64,000 bases of DNA from positions 12,864,386 to 12,928,385 of the forward strand of contig OZ026839.1 of NCBI GenBank assembly GCA_964023205.1. The letters are read 5' to 3'. Within the stretch, counting starts at the first letter, position 1. The number at the start of each line of letters is the position of its first letter. The position numbers were made by a program, and so were the translations under genes. The notes under the pieces were generated by a model. The model had not been told where the DNA came from, ran no database searches, and worked only from the letters and a program-made list of their open reading frames with translations. The DNA comes from Lutraria lutraria (taxonomy: Eukaryota; Mollusca; Bivalvia; Venerida; Mactridae). This document shows, piece by piece, positions 22,377 through 34,164 of this stretch.

Positions 22377-23205
22377 CTTGGGGCACCAAGGCGTCTCAGG
22401 TTAGATATAAATGAACACTTGAAAATTCGCGTAAAATTTGTTCATAAAAATGACTATTACTAGTAAACGAACATTTCACTTACCCACAATTCCAGTACTT
22501 AAGCTCTCGCCTGTACAGGCCTCTGCATATTTATATACATGATCGAAGTCTTTAAAATCTAATCTATCTTCAAAGCAATTTAGAACATGTCTGGATCAAC
22601 CAGCATTCCAGGATAATGAGAAATCACATACAGTATAACTGAATACGTATCATATCACACTAAAATGTCTTAAATTTCCTTTTAATTTTACGTGTATAAC
22701 GTTTCTAACTTTCTATCACAGTACATAGTACATGGATATTCAACTTTATACATGTATGAATATTAAACAAAAGGAAGTACCTGTAATTGATATATTGCGT
22801 TTATCTAAACATGTCTGATGTTGACAACACGGTAGACTACTCTTGTAGTTATAAAATCAATACCGCATAACTATCGACGATCTTTGGAGAATAGCATATT
22901 TCATAGACATTCATTTACTGTATGTAAAGTGTTCTTTACTAAACTCTTTTGAACTTTTTTGTTTAGCCACTTATTAGAAATGCAATGAAATAATAAATGA
23001 AAGTTTTACGACTAATTGGAAGGAAGGGAGGTAATCAATTAAATCAAACGATACTCAAAAACTTTTATGTATCGCTGTTGTTTCCCTTATTGATGGAAAA
23101 GGCGACTTTAATAATTTATAACTTCGATATCATTCAAGTTATGTTCACCTACTCAGTATTTATTTCTGAGCGTGTTATAAAGTTTGGTGCCGTGAGTGTG
23201 TGACT
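22377..23205. other. Tail of duplication unit 1, non-coding
   Basis: Collinear with 47,649-48,314 in unit 2, apart from small indels. No supported gene is present. It ends in GTGACT (23,200-23,205), the target duplication of the next element. Confidence 0.6.
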
Positions 23206-23619
23206 TATGGTGGCTGATTTCTGCCATTTCATATATTCATGTGTTCGCCCCTAGAAGTCGAAGCACGACGACACGAACAAACGACAAATTGCTCATTTAT
23301 CGTGTCTTCGCCTTCGATCTTAGAGGGCGAATACACGAACACACGAAATATTGAAGGCGAAATAACGATATTTTGATAGGCGAACTAACGAAATCTTTTC
23401 TTGTATAGTTTCGTGTCGGCGGGTATGAAATCTTCGTATCGGCGCCCCCCAGCAAACACAGTAACGTTGTGACAACGTTGCGACAACGTTTTGCATAACG
23501 TTGTGACAACGTTTGGAATAACGTTGCGACAACGTTAAAGTGTGGAGTCGTGTAAACGTTGCGACAACGTTGTGGCACAACGTTGTGAAACAACCAAACC
23601 ACAACCAAACCAAAACCTT

Positions 23620-23850
23620 CTGTTAAAAGCTCAGTGGTAAGTTGGTTGCACTTCGGTGCCAGCAATGCGAGTTCGATTCACAGTCGTCACAGTTGCTGAC
23701 ATTCAGTGCTGGGTGATATCCTAACTTGGTTTTGTTCACAGCAGTATTAGCTTCGACTGAGTGCATTGGAGCTAATGAACCCTGCCATATGCTCAGTTGG
23801 AAATCTGTCCATCCACTCCAGGTATCGGCTTTTTTAGATTACTGTAAATT
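23620..23850 (+). repeat. Possible tRNA-derived SINE
   Basis: An A-box-like AGCTCAGTGGTAAG (23,628-23,641) and a B-box-like GCGAGTTCGATTC (23,668-23,680) lie about 40 bp apart, the spacing of a tRNA promoter. They are followed by about 170 bp of unrelated body (TGCTGACATTCAGTGCTGGG and onward). No poly(A) or simple tail could be delimited, so the 3' end is approximate. Confidence 0.4.
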
Positions 23851-24514
23851 ACTTAATATCTGTGAGGTATTATTTTCGTGAATTTTTATCACAACTTTCG
23901 CGAGATCTTGAATTTGCAATTAAGCTTATTTAAACTTTAAGTAAGTAATGCTGTTTATATTTTACCAAATTTTTTATTCGAGACATTAGCCATTCACGAA
24001 AATAGAACCCACAGGTATATTTGTCAATTTACAGTATCTAAACAAACAAACATTTACCTTTGAAAACACTTGGTTTAAAAATTTAAGCAAATCAAAGTAA
24101 TATTACTAATACAAATATTTAATTCAATGTCAAATCATATAGTTACCTAAACCAAGAAATATGCATTTTACAAAAAGCCATAATTGAGACAAAATGCAAG
24201 GCAAACAATAGAACATTGAACTGAATTTTATGATGGCAAGTGTTCCGAGTTTCAAACAAAAATTTGATTAATAATTCAAGCAAAACAATAGTTATGTACC
24301 CTACTTTCCCTACTGGGTCATCTTAATATGGTAAACCAGTAATCCATCTTTCAAAACAATAGTTTTTAATCGATACTTTAAGAAAACAATAGCACCACAA
24401 GCAGTACCAACTCTTGTTTGTTAAGGGCAATAAGTGCTGCCATTCCTTTCGTTCATTTAAAGATTTTCTTCAGGTCTAAATCAATTTTGAAGAAAATTTT
24501 CAGAAAAAGATAAA

Positions 24515-26000
24515 CAAGAGGGCCAAGATGGCCCTATATCGCTCACATGTCAATCACTGCTCACTCATTAAAACATTGTTTTGAACCGGTGACCTAGTTT
24601 TTGACCCCAGATGACCCATGTTAGAACTTGTCTTACATGTGAATAAGACAAACATTCTGACAAAATTTAGTGAAGATCCAATCAAAACCATGAAAACTAC
24701 AGCATAGACAAGGTTTTCCTAAGATTTGACCTTGTGACCTCGTTTTTGACCCAAGATGCCCTTTGTTCGAATTTGTCTTGCATATCATTAAGGCAAACAT
24801 TCTGACAAGGTTTGGTGAAGATACAATCAAAATTTGACATCTACAGTGTTAATAAGGTTTTCCTAAGATTTGACCTAGTTTTTTACCCTAGGTGACCCAT
24901 ATTTGAACTTGTCCTTAATATCATTAAGACAAACAATCTGACAAGGTTTGGCCAAGATCCAATTATAGCCATGACATTTAGAGCTTTTATAAGATTTTTA
25001 CCTAAGATTTGACCTGATGACCCAGTTATTGACCCCGGCTGACCCATGTTCCACCTTGACCCACAAATCATTGAGGTAAACATTCTGACAAGGTTTGGTG
25101 AAGACCCAATCAAAAATGTGACATCTACAGTGTTAACAAAGTTTGCCTAACCTGGTAACCTATTTATTGACCCGAGATGACCCATATTTGTACTTGACCG
25201 TTATATCATTAAAGGGGCATACCCTACAACTCGGTGCATCTAGAATCAAGGCAAATGATGATAGATCAGAAGTTTGTAAAGAAAAAAGCCGACGAAGAAA
25301 GTTTCAGCCAAAAATTCATCCAATTAAAAACAGAATGACAAAAAATATTAGTTTCCATAAAGATCGGAAACTCTTTGAAATTTGTTGTACAATTTTTGGG
25401 TGGAAGTGATTTATTATTCATAGCTATGATTTTTGCGGCTAGTACCTAAACTAGTCATTTTATGACCTAAGTTCTTCTTGCAATTATCCATTATATATTG
25501 TTTTACATATACATCTAACACATTTTTACACTTTCACAGAATGTTTGTCAGTTGTAGGGTATGCCCCTTTAAAACAAACAATTTGACAAAGTTTTGCGAA
25601 GATCCAATTATAACTGTGAAATCTATAGTATTAACATGGTTTTTCATAAGATTTGACATAGCGACACAGTTTTTGACCCAAGATGACCCATGTTCAAACT
25701 AGTTTAAGATATTATGAAGACAAACATTCTGACAAGGTTTCATGATGATCCAATCAAACCAGTGACTTCTAGAGTGATCACAAGGTTTTCCAGCAATTTG
25801 CCCTAGTTACCTAGTTTTGGACCCCAAATGGCCCAATATCGATCTCATCCGAGATTTTGTCCATATTAACGTTCTGACCCATTTTTGCTAAAAATGTGAC
25901 CTATAGTGTGTTCACAACACAAAGTTTGACGATGCATGACGCCGGACAGAGACTGATCCTAAAAGCTCACCCTGTCACTTTGTGACATGTGAGCTAAAAA
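24515..26000 (+). repeat. R1-family repeat, second copy
   Basis: Same head (AAGAGGGCCAAGATGGCCC) and tail (TTGTGACATGTGAGCTAAAA) as 12,170-13,334, with the same ~145-bp degenerate units. It is interrupted by a TTAA-flanked element at 25,213-25,568. The TGACCT-TG-TGACCT direct repeat is conserved at 24,727-24,740. Confidence 0.85.
25213..25568. mobile_element. 356-bp MITE with TTAA target duplication
   Basis: Terminal inverted repeats AGGGGCATACCCTACAACT (left) and its complement on the right, flanked by TTAA at 25,209-25,212 and 25,569-25,572. The paralogous R1 copy at about 12,727-12,740 reads ATATCATTAAAACAAAC with a single TTAA, which is an empty site. TTAA targeting with an AGGG start fits piggyBac- or Kolobok-mobilised non-autonomous elements. 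The open frames inside it are not recognised. Confidence 0.88.
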
Positions 26001-27506
26001 ATATAAAACAAAGTCAAAAATTACATGTATTCACATAGACAATATATTCTATATTATCCCTCCTCCAGAAACGAATGACACCGACCTTGACTTTTTTCAC
26101 TTTTTGTCTTTTTTAAGTGACTTATTTCAGTATGCAGTAAGTATATAACAAATCATACACAAGTGACAGTATTTAATTATTTGAAACAATCCAAATATTT
26201 GTGGCCCAATTCGCCTTTTGTAAAGTTGGTGAAACTCAGTTTAGGATTCCTTTATGTCTTCAATTCCTCCCGGACCTCCAAATCCTCCTGGACTACAAAT
26301 TCTGTCAAACTCTTCTGAAATTATTTTAATATAATTCATTTTAAGTATTTCAATGATACAATGATTCTAAGACTAGCACTAATTGATTATTTTACAACAC
26401 TTGAACCATCCTGAATCCTGCTGCAAATCTGAATAGAATCAAATTATGCTGAACTTTTTAGTGCACTACAAAGAACAAAGAGGTAAAGCAAAAGATTATA
26501 AAAGCTTAAAGAAAATGGATATTTTTAAATGAACTAGTAACCACAGTCAGTTTGACCTTCAAACAAGAACTGTTTAATGTTGTAAATAAGATTTTATTTT
26601 TCCATAAGCAGTAACACTAACCATTTTTCCTGACTTTAGCCCAGAAAAGAAAAGCAAAAGAATAGTAAATATACCTTAAATTTCAATCCACCTTTGTTGA
26701 ATGTCACATGTTTCAAAAAGCTTCCTTTTGACTGTCTTGTGAGTTTTCATGAGTGCATCTGCAAAAAAGAATTGATGGTATGTTTGTATTTAAAAAGAAA
26801 ATTTGAATGTGCAAAAATTTGTCCCCATGTTAGTTTTAGTTTAGGTATGCTTTGTGCACATGAGTGGATGTTCCTGATTCGTACACTTGTTTCTTCAAAA
26901 CTTTAAATTCTACTAATTAAACCACAAACAGGATTAAGAACTATCCGAAACAGCTATTTGAAATAGATTCTGAATCTGAATTTTAGCTTGATAATGTTTT
27001 AGATAAAACTACAAATTATGAGACTGAAAAAATGGATTGAGAATATACGGCCAATTTTTCTTATCTTAATTTTCTTTAAAAAATACTTAAATCAGTCATG
27101 CTGATTTAAATAATCAATATAAATTTTGAAATTTTTTTTTTCAATTACCAAATTACCTACCATTTTTTCTTAACAACAACAAACAAACAAGACACTTACT
27201 TCATACTTAAACAGTATAAAGGACAACTTACTTAATATTCAATTTGCATATAGCCAGTTCTTCCAACCTCTTCTTCCCTGAGAATCCCTTTCTTTCCTTT
27301 ACTGACCAAACCCTGTGAAGCTCATCACTAAACGACATGTGGTGTCAACATCTTTGACATCTAATGTACTATATTATTCATGCTGTAATTTATAAAAGGG
27401 AAACAAAATGATTGTTAAAACAATGGTAAAAATGTAGGTCTAACATGTTCTAAAGCAATCATATTCCACATGAGTTGGTTTCATTGTGATTAATACACGA
27501 GAGAAG
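26001..27506. other. AT-rich interior of the inner insertion
   Basis: No supported gene. One 26-codon frame near 26,254 encodes a PPGPPNPPG stretch, but it is too short to call. Confidence 0.5.
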
Positions 27507-28140
27507 TGTTCTGCTTTAATTTGTTGTTGGTTCTAGGGGAATTTCTAAAACAAAAAGATGTCCTTTTCCTCAATTTATTTTCTTAAGTATATTAAATATA
27601 TTTCTTACCAGAGTCATACAATCTATATATATAAATGATTAACATAAACAGATCTAAAGTGAAATTCCAATATAAGTTTGATTACATATAATAATCATAC
27701 AAACAAGTTAAATTAAAGTATCTAATTTTTTCAACAATAAATATGTTTCAATAAGTCATTTCAACTTAGATTCAGTTCTACAAATGATGATGATTTTACA
27801 ATGTACATTCTGTATTCAATCACATTTACCATTATCTTATATTCTAGCATGTAAAAATGATTAAAATTGAAATGCTCACCGAATGATAACAATAAAAAGA
27901 TTCCGGAAATAAATTCTACGGACAGAAACCTCCATGTTTATTTTACTTTAAATTAACCCAACTAATCACAATTAAACGAAACGACTAGTTGAACGAAAAG
28001 ATTGCTGCAAGTACATACTTACAATAAATTTACTTAGATTAAAACTTATCCAAATAATACAACAGTAGAAAAACAATTTGAATTTTAACAACATACACAT
28101 ACAATTTGAATTCTAACAACATACATATACAATCATAAGA
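27507..28140. repeat. Direct repeat, copy 1
   Basis: A 634-bp segment starting GTGTTCTGCTTTAATTTG, nearly identical to 29,337-30,177. Part of it (AAAAAGATGTCCTTTTCCTC and the next ~70 bp) occurs a third time at 30,222-30,299. No coding potential was recognised. Confidence 0.9.
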
Positions 28141-29336
28141 TACAAATGTGGAACTAAGAACAACAAAGATTAAACAACATCATAGTTATGATCTCAAACA
28201 ACTAAACATGCTATAAAAATGATCGTCATTACCGGACATCATTGATCACATGAAATAGTACCGAAATAAAGACAGAAGAAAGACCTTTCACACTCGCTTT
28301 CTCACAGAATCCACACACAGTCACTCCTTTCACACAGGTTGCCTATTTCAAATGATGCAGAACAACTTTCACTTACACAACATTACTCAGCTGCCAGAAA
28401 TCACAAAAATGAACGCTGTATCTCCGTATTTTTCATAAAATCATGATTAATTCTCTAGACCACTTTAATTTGAATCATATTATAAGTCCCATGTATTCTA
28501 TGATACATATAAAGGACGGATTCATAATTATTAAGTACCTATGAGCTCTTAACAAAGACATAACTGTGTATTTTACATTTTCTATCATAAATTGTTCAAC
28601 ATGAACAAACTACACCAAATGATCCCAAATATATTCTCTACCTGGTAGAACTAATGTCAATTACGCTATCTACTACGTTTAATACATTGTTCTAAACATA
28701 AATTCTTCAACGTGAAATCTTCTACTACAACTCACACTAAATAATATACGTTTATTACTGAGGTGTTTCCACTGGAAACGCTACACCCAAATATTATTTC
28801 ACATAGAGCGAAATAATAAAACTACAAATCTACCTGTCTTTAAGTTTAACATTATACTGCTGCTATTCATGCCATTTTTAATGTCTATTACGTGTACTAT
28901 ATTCTTTAATGACTGAATCTGAACTAACAATTTTTCCACATAACTTCTATAATTTTACAATATGCCCTTAAATGATCCAAATAATTTCTATAGCCCAAAA
29001 TAAAACAGTATAAGATTTGCTCTACAACAATTAAGTCCGCACCTACCTATTAGTGTTGTGTCATATTTTACATAATTAGTCTATTAATTCGTCTTCTTGC
29101 TCCATACTGTTTGCTACGGATCGTCTCCTCAGGTCGATGTAAAAGTGGATTTGTAGTAGTACATGTCTTCCATCTTTCCAATTCCAATCCTGTTCCCACG
29201 GTTAGCTGCATTTTCGTCCGGTTTCAGATTTTCAACTGGTTGTCGGTTGACAATCAGTCACGCTCGATCCCTCCTCGACTATGTTTCACTCGCTTGCTAA
29301 ATTAAGAGGTTGCGAATCATCCTCTACCCCACCAAG
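28141..29336. other. Spacer between the direct repeats
   Basis: AT-rich, with no gene recognised. A 64-codon plus-strand frame at 29,111-29,305 has no family resemblance. Confidence 0.5.
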
Positions 29337-30177
29337 TGTTCTGCTTTGATTTGTTGGTGGTTGTTTCTACTGGGGAAATTCTAAAACAAAAAGATGTCCT
29401 TTTCCTCAATTTATTTTCTTAAGTATATTTAATATATTTCTTACCAGAGTCATACAATCTATATATATAAATGATTAACATAAACAGATCTAAAGTGAAA
29501 TTCCAATATAAGTTTGATTACATATAATAATCATACAAACAAGTTAAATTAAAGTATCTAATTTTTTCAACAATAAATATGTTTCAATAAGTCATTTCAA
29601 CTTAGATTCAGTTCTACAAATGATGATGATTTTACAATGTACATTCTGTATTCAATCACATTTACCATTATCTTATATTCTAGCATGTAAAAATGATTAA
29701 AATTGAAATGCTCACCGAATGATAACAATAAAAAGATTCCGGAAATAAATTCTACGGACAGAAACCTCCATGTTTATTTTACTTTAAATTAACCCAACTA
29801 ATCACAATTAAACGAAACGACTAGTTGAACGAAAAGATTGCTGCAAGNNNNNNNNNNNNNNNNNNNNNNNNNNNNNNNNNNNNNNNNNNNNNNNNNNNNN
29901 NNNNNNNNNNNNNNNNNNNNNNNNNNNNNNNNNNNNNNNNNNNNNNNNNNNNNNNNNNNNNNNNNNNNNNNNNNNNNNNNNNNNNNNNNNNNNNNNNNNN
30001 NNNNNNNNNNNNNNNNNNNNNNNNNNNNNNNNNNNNNNNNNNNNNNNGTACATACTTACAATAAATTTACTTAGATTAAAACTTATCCAAATAATACAAC
30101 AGTAGAAAAACAATTTGAATTTTAACAACATACACATACAATTTGAATTCTAACAACATACATATACAATCATAAGA
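29337..30177. repeat. Direct repeat, copy 2 (contains the scaffold gap)
   Basis: Second copy of the 27,507-28,140 segment, interrupted by 200 N. Removing the N leaves about 641 bp, matching copy 1 in length apart from a few bases near the start. Confidence 0.9.
29848..30047. other. Assembly gap (200 N)
   Basis: Exactly 200 N. The left edge ends GCTGCAAG and the right edge starts GTACATACTT. In copy 1 these are contiguous at 28,011 with the G shared, so no sequence need be missing. The round length suggests an arbitrary placeholder for a scaffold join. Confidence 0.98.
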
Positions 30178-30299
30178 AATTGAGTTCTAACAAAAAATAC
30201 GAAAATGTCTAACTTACCTAAAGCAAAAAGATGTCCTTTTCCTCAATTTATTTTCTTAAGTATATTTAATATATTTCTTACCAGAGTCATACAATCTAT

Positions 30300-33200
30300 G
30301 ACCCTTTAGAGGAAAGGACTTTACGAAAACAACTTCTACAACAATAACTGACCAATCAATTTCTTTATAATTCACGTGACAGTTAATTTTAACCAATCAA
30401 ATATAATTTCTTGTTATAAAATTAGAAATCAGCCGATGAAACAATGTTTATTTCTTACTTAAAGTATTAACTGAAACCCTTTAAGTTCTTGTCAGATCCG
30501 CTTAAGGTGACTGATAATATTATAAGTTCTTTTATACATTAACTATCGAAAGGTCTGAAAAATAGATAACTAATAAAGTTAAAGCGATTAAAAGAGATAG
30601 GTAAATTTAGATCTTCCTATCTGTATTAATTCTTATGTTACAATTGACCAAAAGTTGCTAGGATACAAGTTGTTTAATTAGATCTTACTACACCAATTTC
30701 TTCTAAAAATTATTACAAACAACATCAAACACAATTTATTTAATAAAACAAAAAATCAAAAATTTTAATGCATAATAGAAGATTGACAAAAAAGCATGAT
30801 TCAAAAGCTTTCGGACTTGGTTAGTTAAATCAGTTAACTATGTTTGACAAACTAAGTTTTGTCATGCAAGTCTAGGTATCTATTATCCATATGCATTTGT
30901 ACCACCTCTCCTGTCCTACTTGGTATGAGGATATATGAAGGTATAAGCCACCTCTCAATGGAAATAGGTCGGATGATTGATAAACAAAAATAAAAATCAA
31001 GAAACAGCTTTCAGACTTGAATTACATGTCGCTTACTATACATGTATATGTATGTTATTAAAAATGATGTATCTTCATTATATTAGTCAATCTGAAGCAC
31101 CATCACTTACTGTTTACTTGGTATATTTTTCTATTTGATGTTGGCGACTCTGAAGATGTGCTTAACTGATCAGGACACGAAGAGCGACACAGCAGCATTT
31201 TGCTTTTCTCTGCCTTTTTACTTTTTTTTCCAAAGTGGATAGTTTCCTTCATTGTTTCCGATATGTCCTTTTTTCTTGTCTATAATGAAAAATATTCTAG
31301 TTTTATCAGCATAGATCCATTACAAAAAGAATATTTTGACTATTCTCAGGGCTTTTTTTCCTTCTATAGCAGGGGCCATTAAATTCTTTAAAATCAAAGT
31401 GTTCTCTTCCCCTTTTGCAAAAATTACGAGTTATTATCCCCAAATTTAAGGAAAAAAGCCCCTTCCCCTACCTGTGAAAAAAAGCCGATTCGATTAGAAA
31501 ATCTGTCATAGAAATGGCAACTTATAACTTAAGTCTTTGTGGCAAGGCTTTTTTAACCTGCTAGTCCTATAGCCGGCGCTGTTACAAAGCGCCATTCTCT
31601 CACTAACATTTATTTTCATATAAAATACGGTTTTCTTCCAGAACTGACCTTACCCAAGGATTTTATTTCCGTATTGAATCCCCCCTTACCCTTGGCAAAT
31701 TTAACATAAGTTATCAGCTGTCTGGTTAAAATTTATAACAATTAATGCATTTTTTATTAGTCTGATGGGATCGACTTATTGAAAATAAGTGAAAGCATAC
31801 CACATATGTTGTACTGTAATAATAAATAGAGAATGATATTATTAGTTAGTTACAACAACATTTGTTTGTGTCTATGATTATCTTATTTAAACTGTTAAAC
31901 ACTCACTTATTATGATTTTATAAAAAATATTTATATTGTTTATTCGTCAGACAATGACAGACATTATATAAAACGCATCTTGATTTAATACATTTTTAAT
32001 TAGATGTTTCATATTTCTATAATACATATGTGGTATGCTTTGCCTATCAAAACTAATGAACTGGTACGCTTAGCCCTGTTACGTTCCGGTAGTGGTACGC
32101 TTCGTCCGACATTCTTTAAAACCAAGATTTTGTGGCCAAAACAATAAAAAATACTTACCTTGTGCGTAATGGCCACGATTTTAATGTAAAACACCAGGCA
32201 CTGGCAGATATGATTCCATTTATCACTCGAAATCCGCCAAAAAGCTTTTTAAAACTAATGTTGTTTCCAATGTTAGACCACTTCGGCGCGCGCGCATAGC
32301 CGTTAATTTCCAACGGTTAATTTCAAGAATCAGGAACGATATATTCGAATTAATGTTTCTTTAAAGTAAAAAAGAAGATACATAGTACCTAAACATACTA
32401 AAATATTAAATTCTAATGATGATATAGTACGTTAAACAACTTAATTTGAAATCAATGAAATAATTACGGAAACATATCATTCGAATCTATCGCTGCAATG
32501 AAAATAGCTTTACATACTACAACAACAAATCTTTAGAAATTACCATCCAATTTTCAGTGATCTATACATAAATACATGAAGATATTATTGTTTGTAACCA
32601 CGGTAAGTTCTCTTTAATAACCATATTTATTGATCGGGTGATATAATCTGTTTGTTGAATGATTTCTGAATGGTCAGATTAAATTTAGATGACCAGTGCA
32701 GTGGGTGGGGTAAACCGTAAAATAATATTATTTATTAACAGTCACATTGAGCAGTCTGTGCAATTAAGGTTTGAAATGTGGTTGCCCCTAACAGAAATTT
32801 TAGCTGCTTTTGCTTTGATTTATTAATGAAACCAAAATTTTGGTTGTCCGAATAAAAAATTGGTTGTCCTGGACAGGTTAAGATAAGTTTTCTGCATAAA
32901 GTATATTGGAGGGCAACCTGTCACAAATTACTAATTCAAAGACTGGTTTCAGTATCTTATAGATGTTTACTTCATTGTCATGCTGAAATTTAAATATTGT
33001 ATATCTTGTTTCAGTTTTTAACCTGGCGTAGAAGTTGGCACCAGAGGTCAACAACAAGGAAATTCTTGAAGAAGCAGAAGAAAACCTTCTTTCACCAAAT
33101 TGTGACCAATGAAGAGCTTCGAAATTTTCAGAGAAACCGAGCCTGTTTCTGGGTTGATACATCAGATTTAGAACAAACTCTGCCCAGTCCAGTGGTTAAC

Positions 33201-34164
33201 TACAACATGAACATATCAATAAAGTTGCTGTTACGGCAATAACTGTATCCCAAATTTTGCCATAGACTGATAGAGAGAGCTTACGTCCATTAAGGAAAAT
33301 ACAAACTGATCACTGGGTAAATCTGTGTAATGACACCAAAAGGAAAATGATGCTATGATATTATCAAGGATTGAAGGAGTTTGACCGTTTCATGTATCTG
33401 CAAAACAATGCAATTTTGAAAGCAGCTTGAAGTGCCAGTAATTAGTAGGACTAGTAAGAATATTAAATGAGTGTTACATATCATAATTAATATTATATAG
33501 ACAATGTCATGATATTTAAGCATATATAAATTATAATGTGCTGCAGATGACTTGATGCTGCGTTTTTCAATGTGATTGTGAGGATATTTTGAATATAACA
33601 TGTTATGTGCTGCTAAAGAGTATGATGTGCATTGATGAATAAATTCTGTTTAACTTACTTTGACTTTATTTTATTTGATATACATCATAGGATGCATTTA
33701 TTCATGTGTGTAAATAGAGGCATTTTTTCATGCATAAAGCGCCATCTCGCACGCAAAAAAAACTTATTTTAACCCAAATCTCACTTAAGAATGACGCTTC
33801 TGAAGCAAATCTCAACTTTATTGACAGTCTGAAGATATGGCATACATGTATGAATATCATTATTTGTATAACATACATATATGAAAAAACGAATACAACA
33901 TGTACTTTATGGTCCTGATGTATGTACAGAACACAGGTCTACTTTATCCATTAAATATAGAGCAACAAACATTTGAATGTGCTGTTTACTGTCTACAATT
34001 AGTGAATTACACATGAAAAAAATGTCATTGTGATTGAAATTTGGCATCACTTAAGCAAAAGGGATTGGATCTTGTTTTTGCAGCAATAAAAACGATGCAG
34101 AGTAAATTCATAACCATTTTGAATATACATGTACTTTCATTATGTTCTACACTAGTTTGCACTG
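30300..34164. other. AT-rich interior of the inner insertion, no gene recognised
   Basis: Scattered short frames only. A possible transcript end is seen near 33,015-33,640, where a TTGTTTCAG acceptor-like site is followed by AATAAA at about 33,639. The intervening frames are short and unrecognised. GC-poor throughout, with a GCGCGCGC-like spot near 32,287. Confidence 0.45.

Larger units (their letters stand above)
14925..23205. repeat. Segmental duplication, unit 1 (head missing)
   Basis: Collinear with 36,277-48,314, and its first part also with 49,504-51,372. Shared landmarks in order are GCTGATTAGAGACTGAA near 14,949, a CGC-rich periodic segment, the TPR-TIR gene, the 26-bp minisatellite, and GCCGTGAGTGTGTGACT at the right end. 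The 1.2-kb head that precedes units 2 and 3 is absent here. The right end abuts the 11.87-kb insertion at 23,206. Confidence 0.92.

Noticed and set aside
21268..22389. Minus-strand open frames of 373, 329 and 251 codons with Tyr/Cys/Thr-rich repeats
   Set aside because: They overlap in three frames and consist only of the 26-bp minisatellite, whose unit has no stop on this strand. Same for 43,154-44,565 and 209-980.
26254..26334. Short frame with PPGPPNPPG, collagen-like
   Set aside because: Only 26 codons, no Gly-X-Y continuation and no adjacent exon signals.
29808..30137. Open frames across the run of N
   Set aside because: The frames consist mostly of unknown residues and exist only because N contains no stops.
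32878..33242. Possible terminal exon with frames on both strands near 33.0-33.2 kb
   Set aside because: Acceptor-like and poly(A)-like words are present, but neither frame resembles a protein and no upstream exon could be joined.
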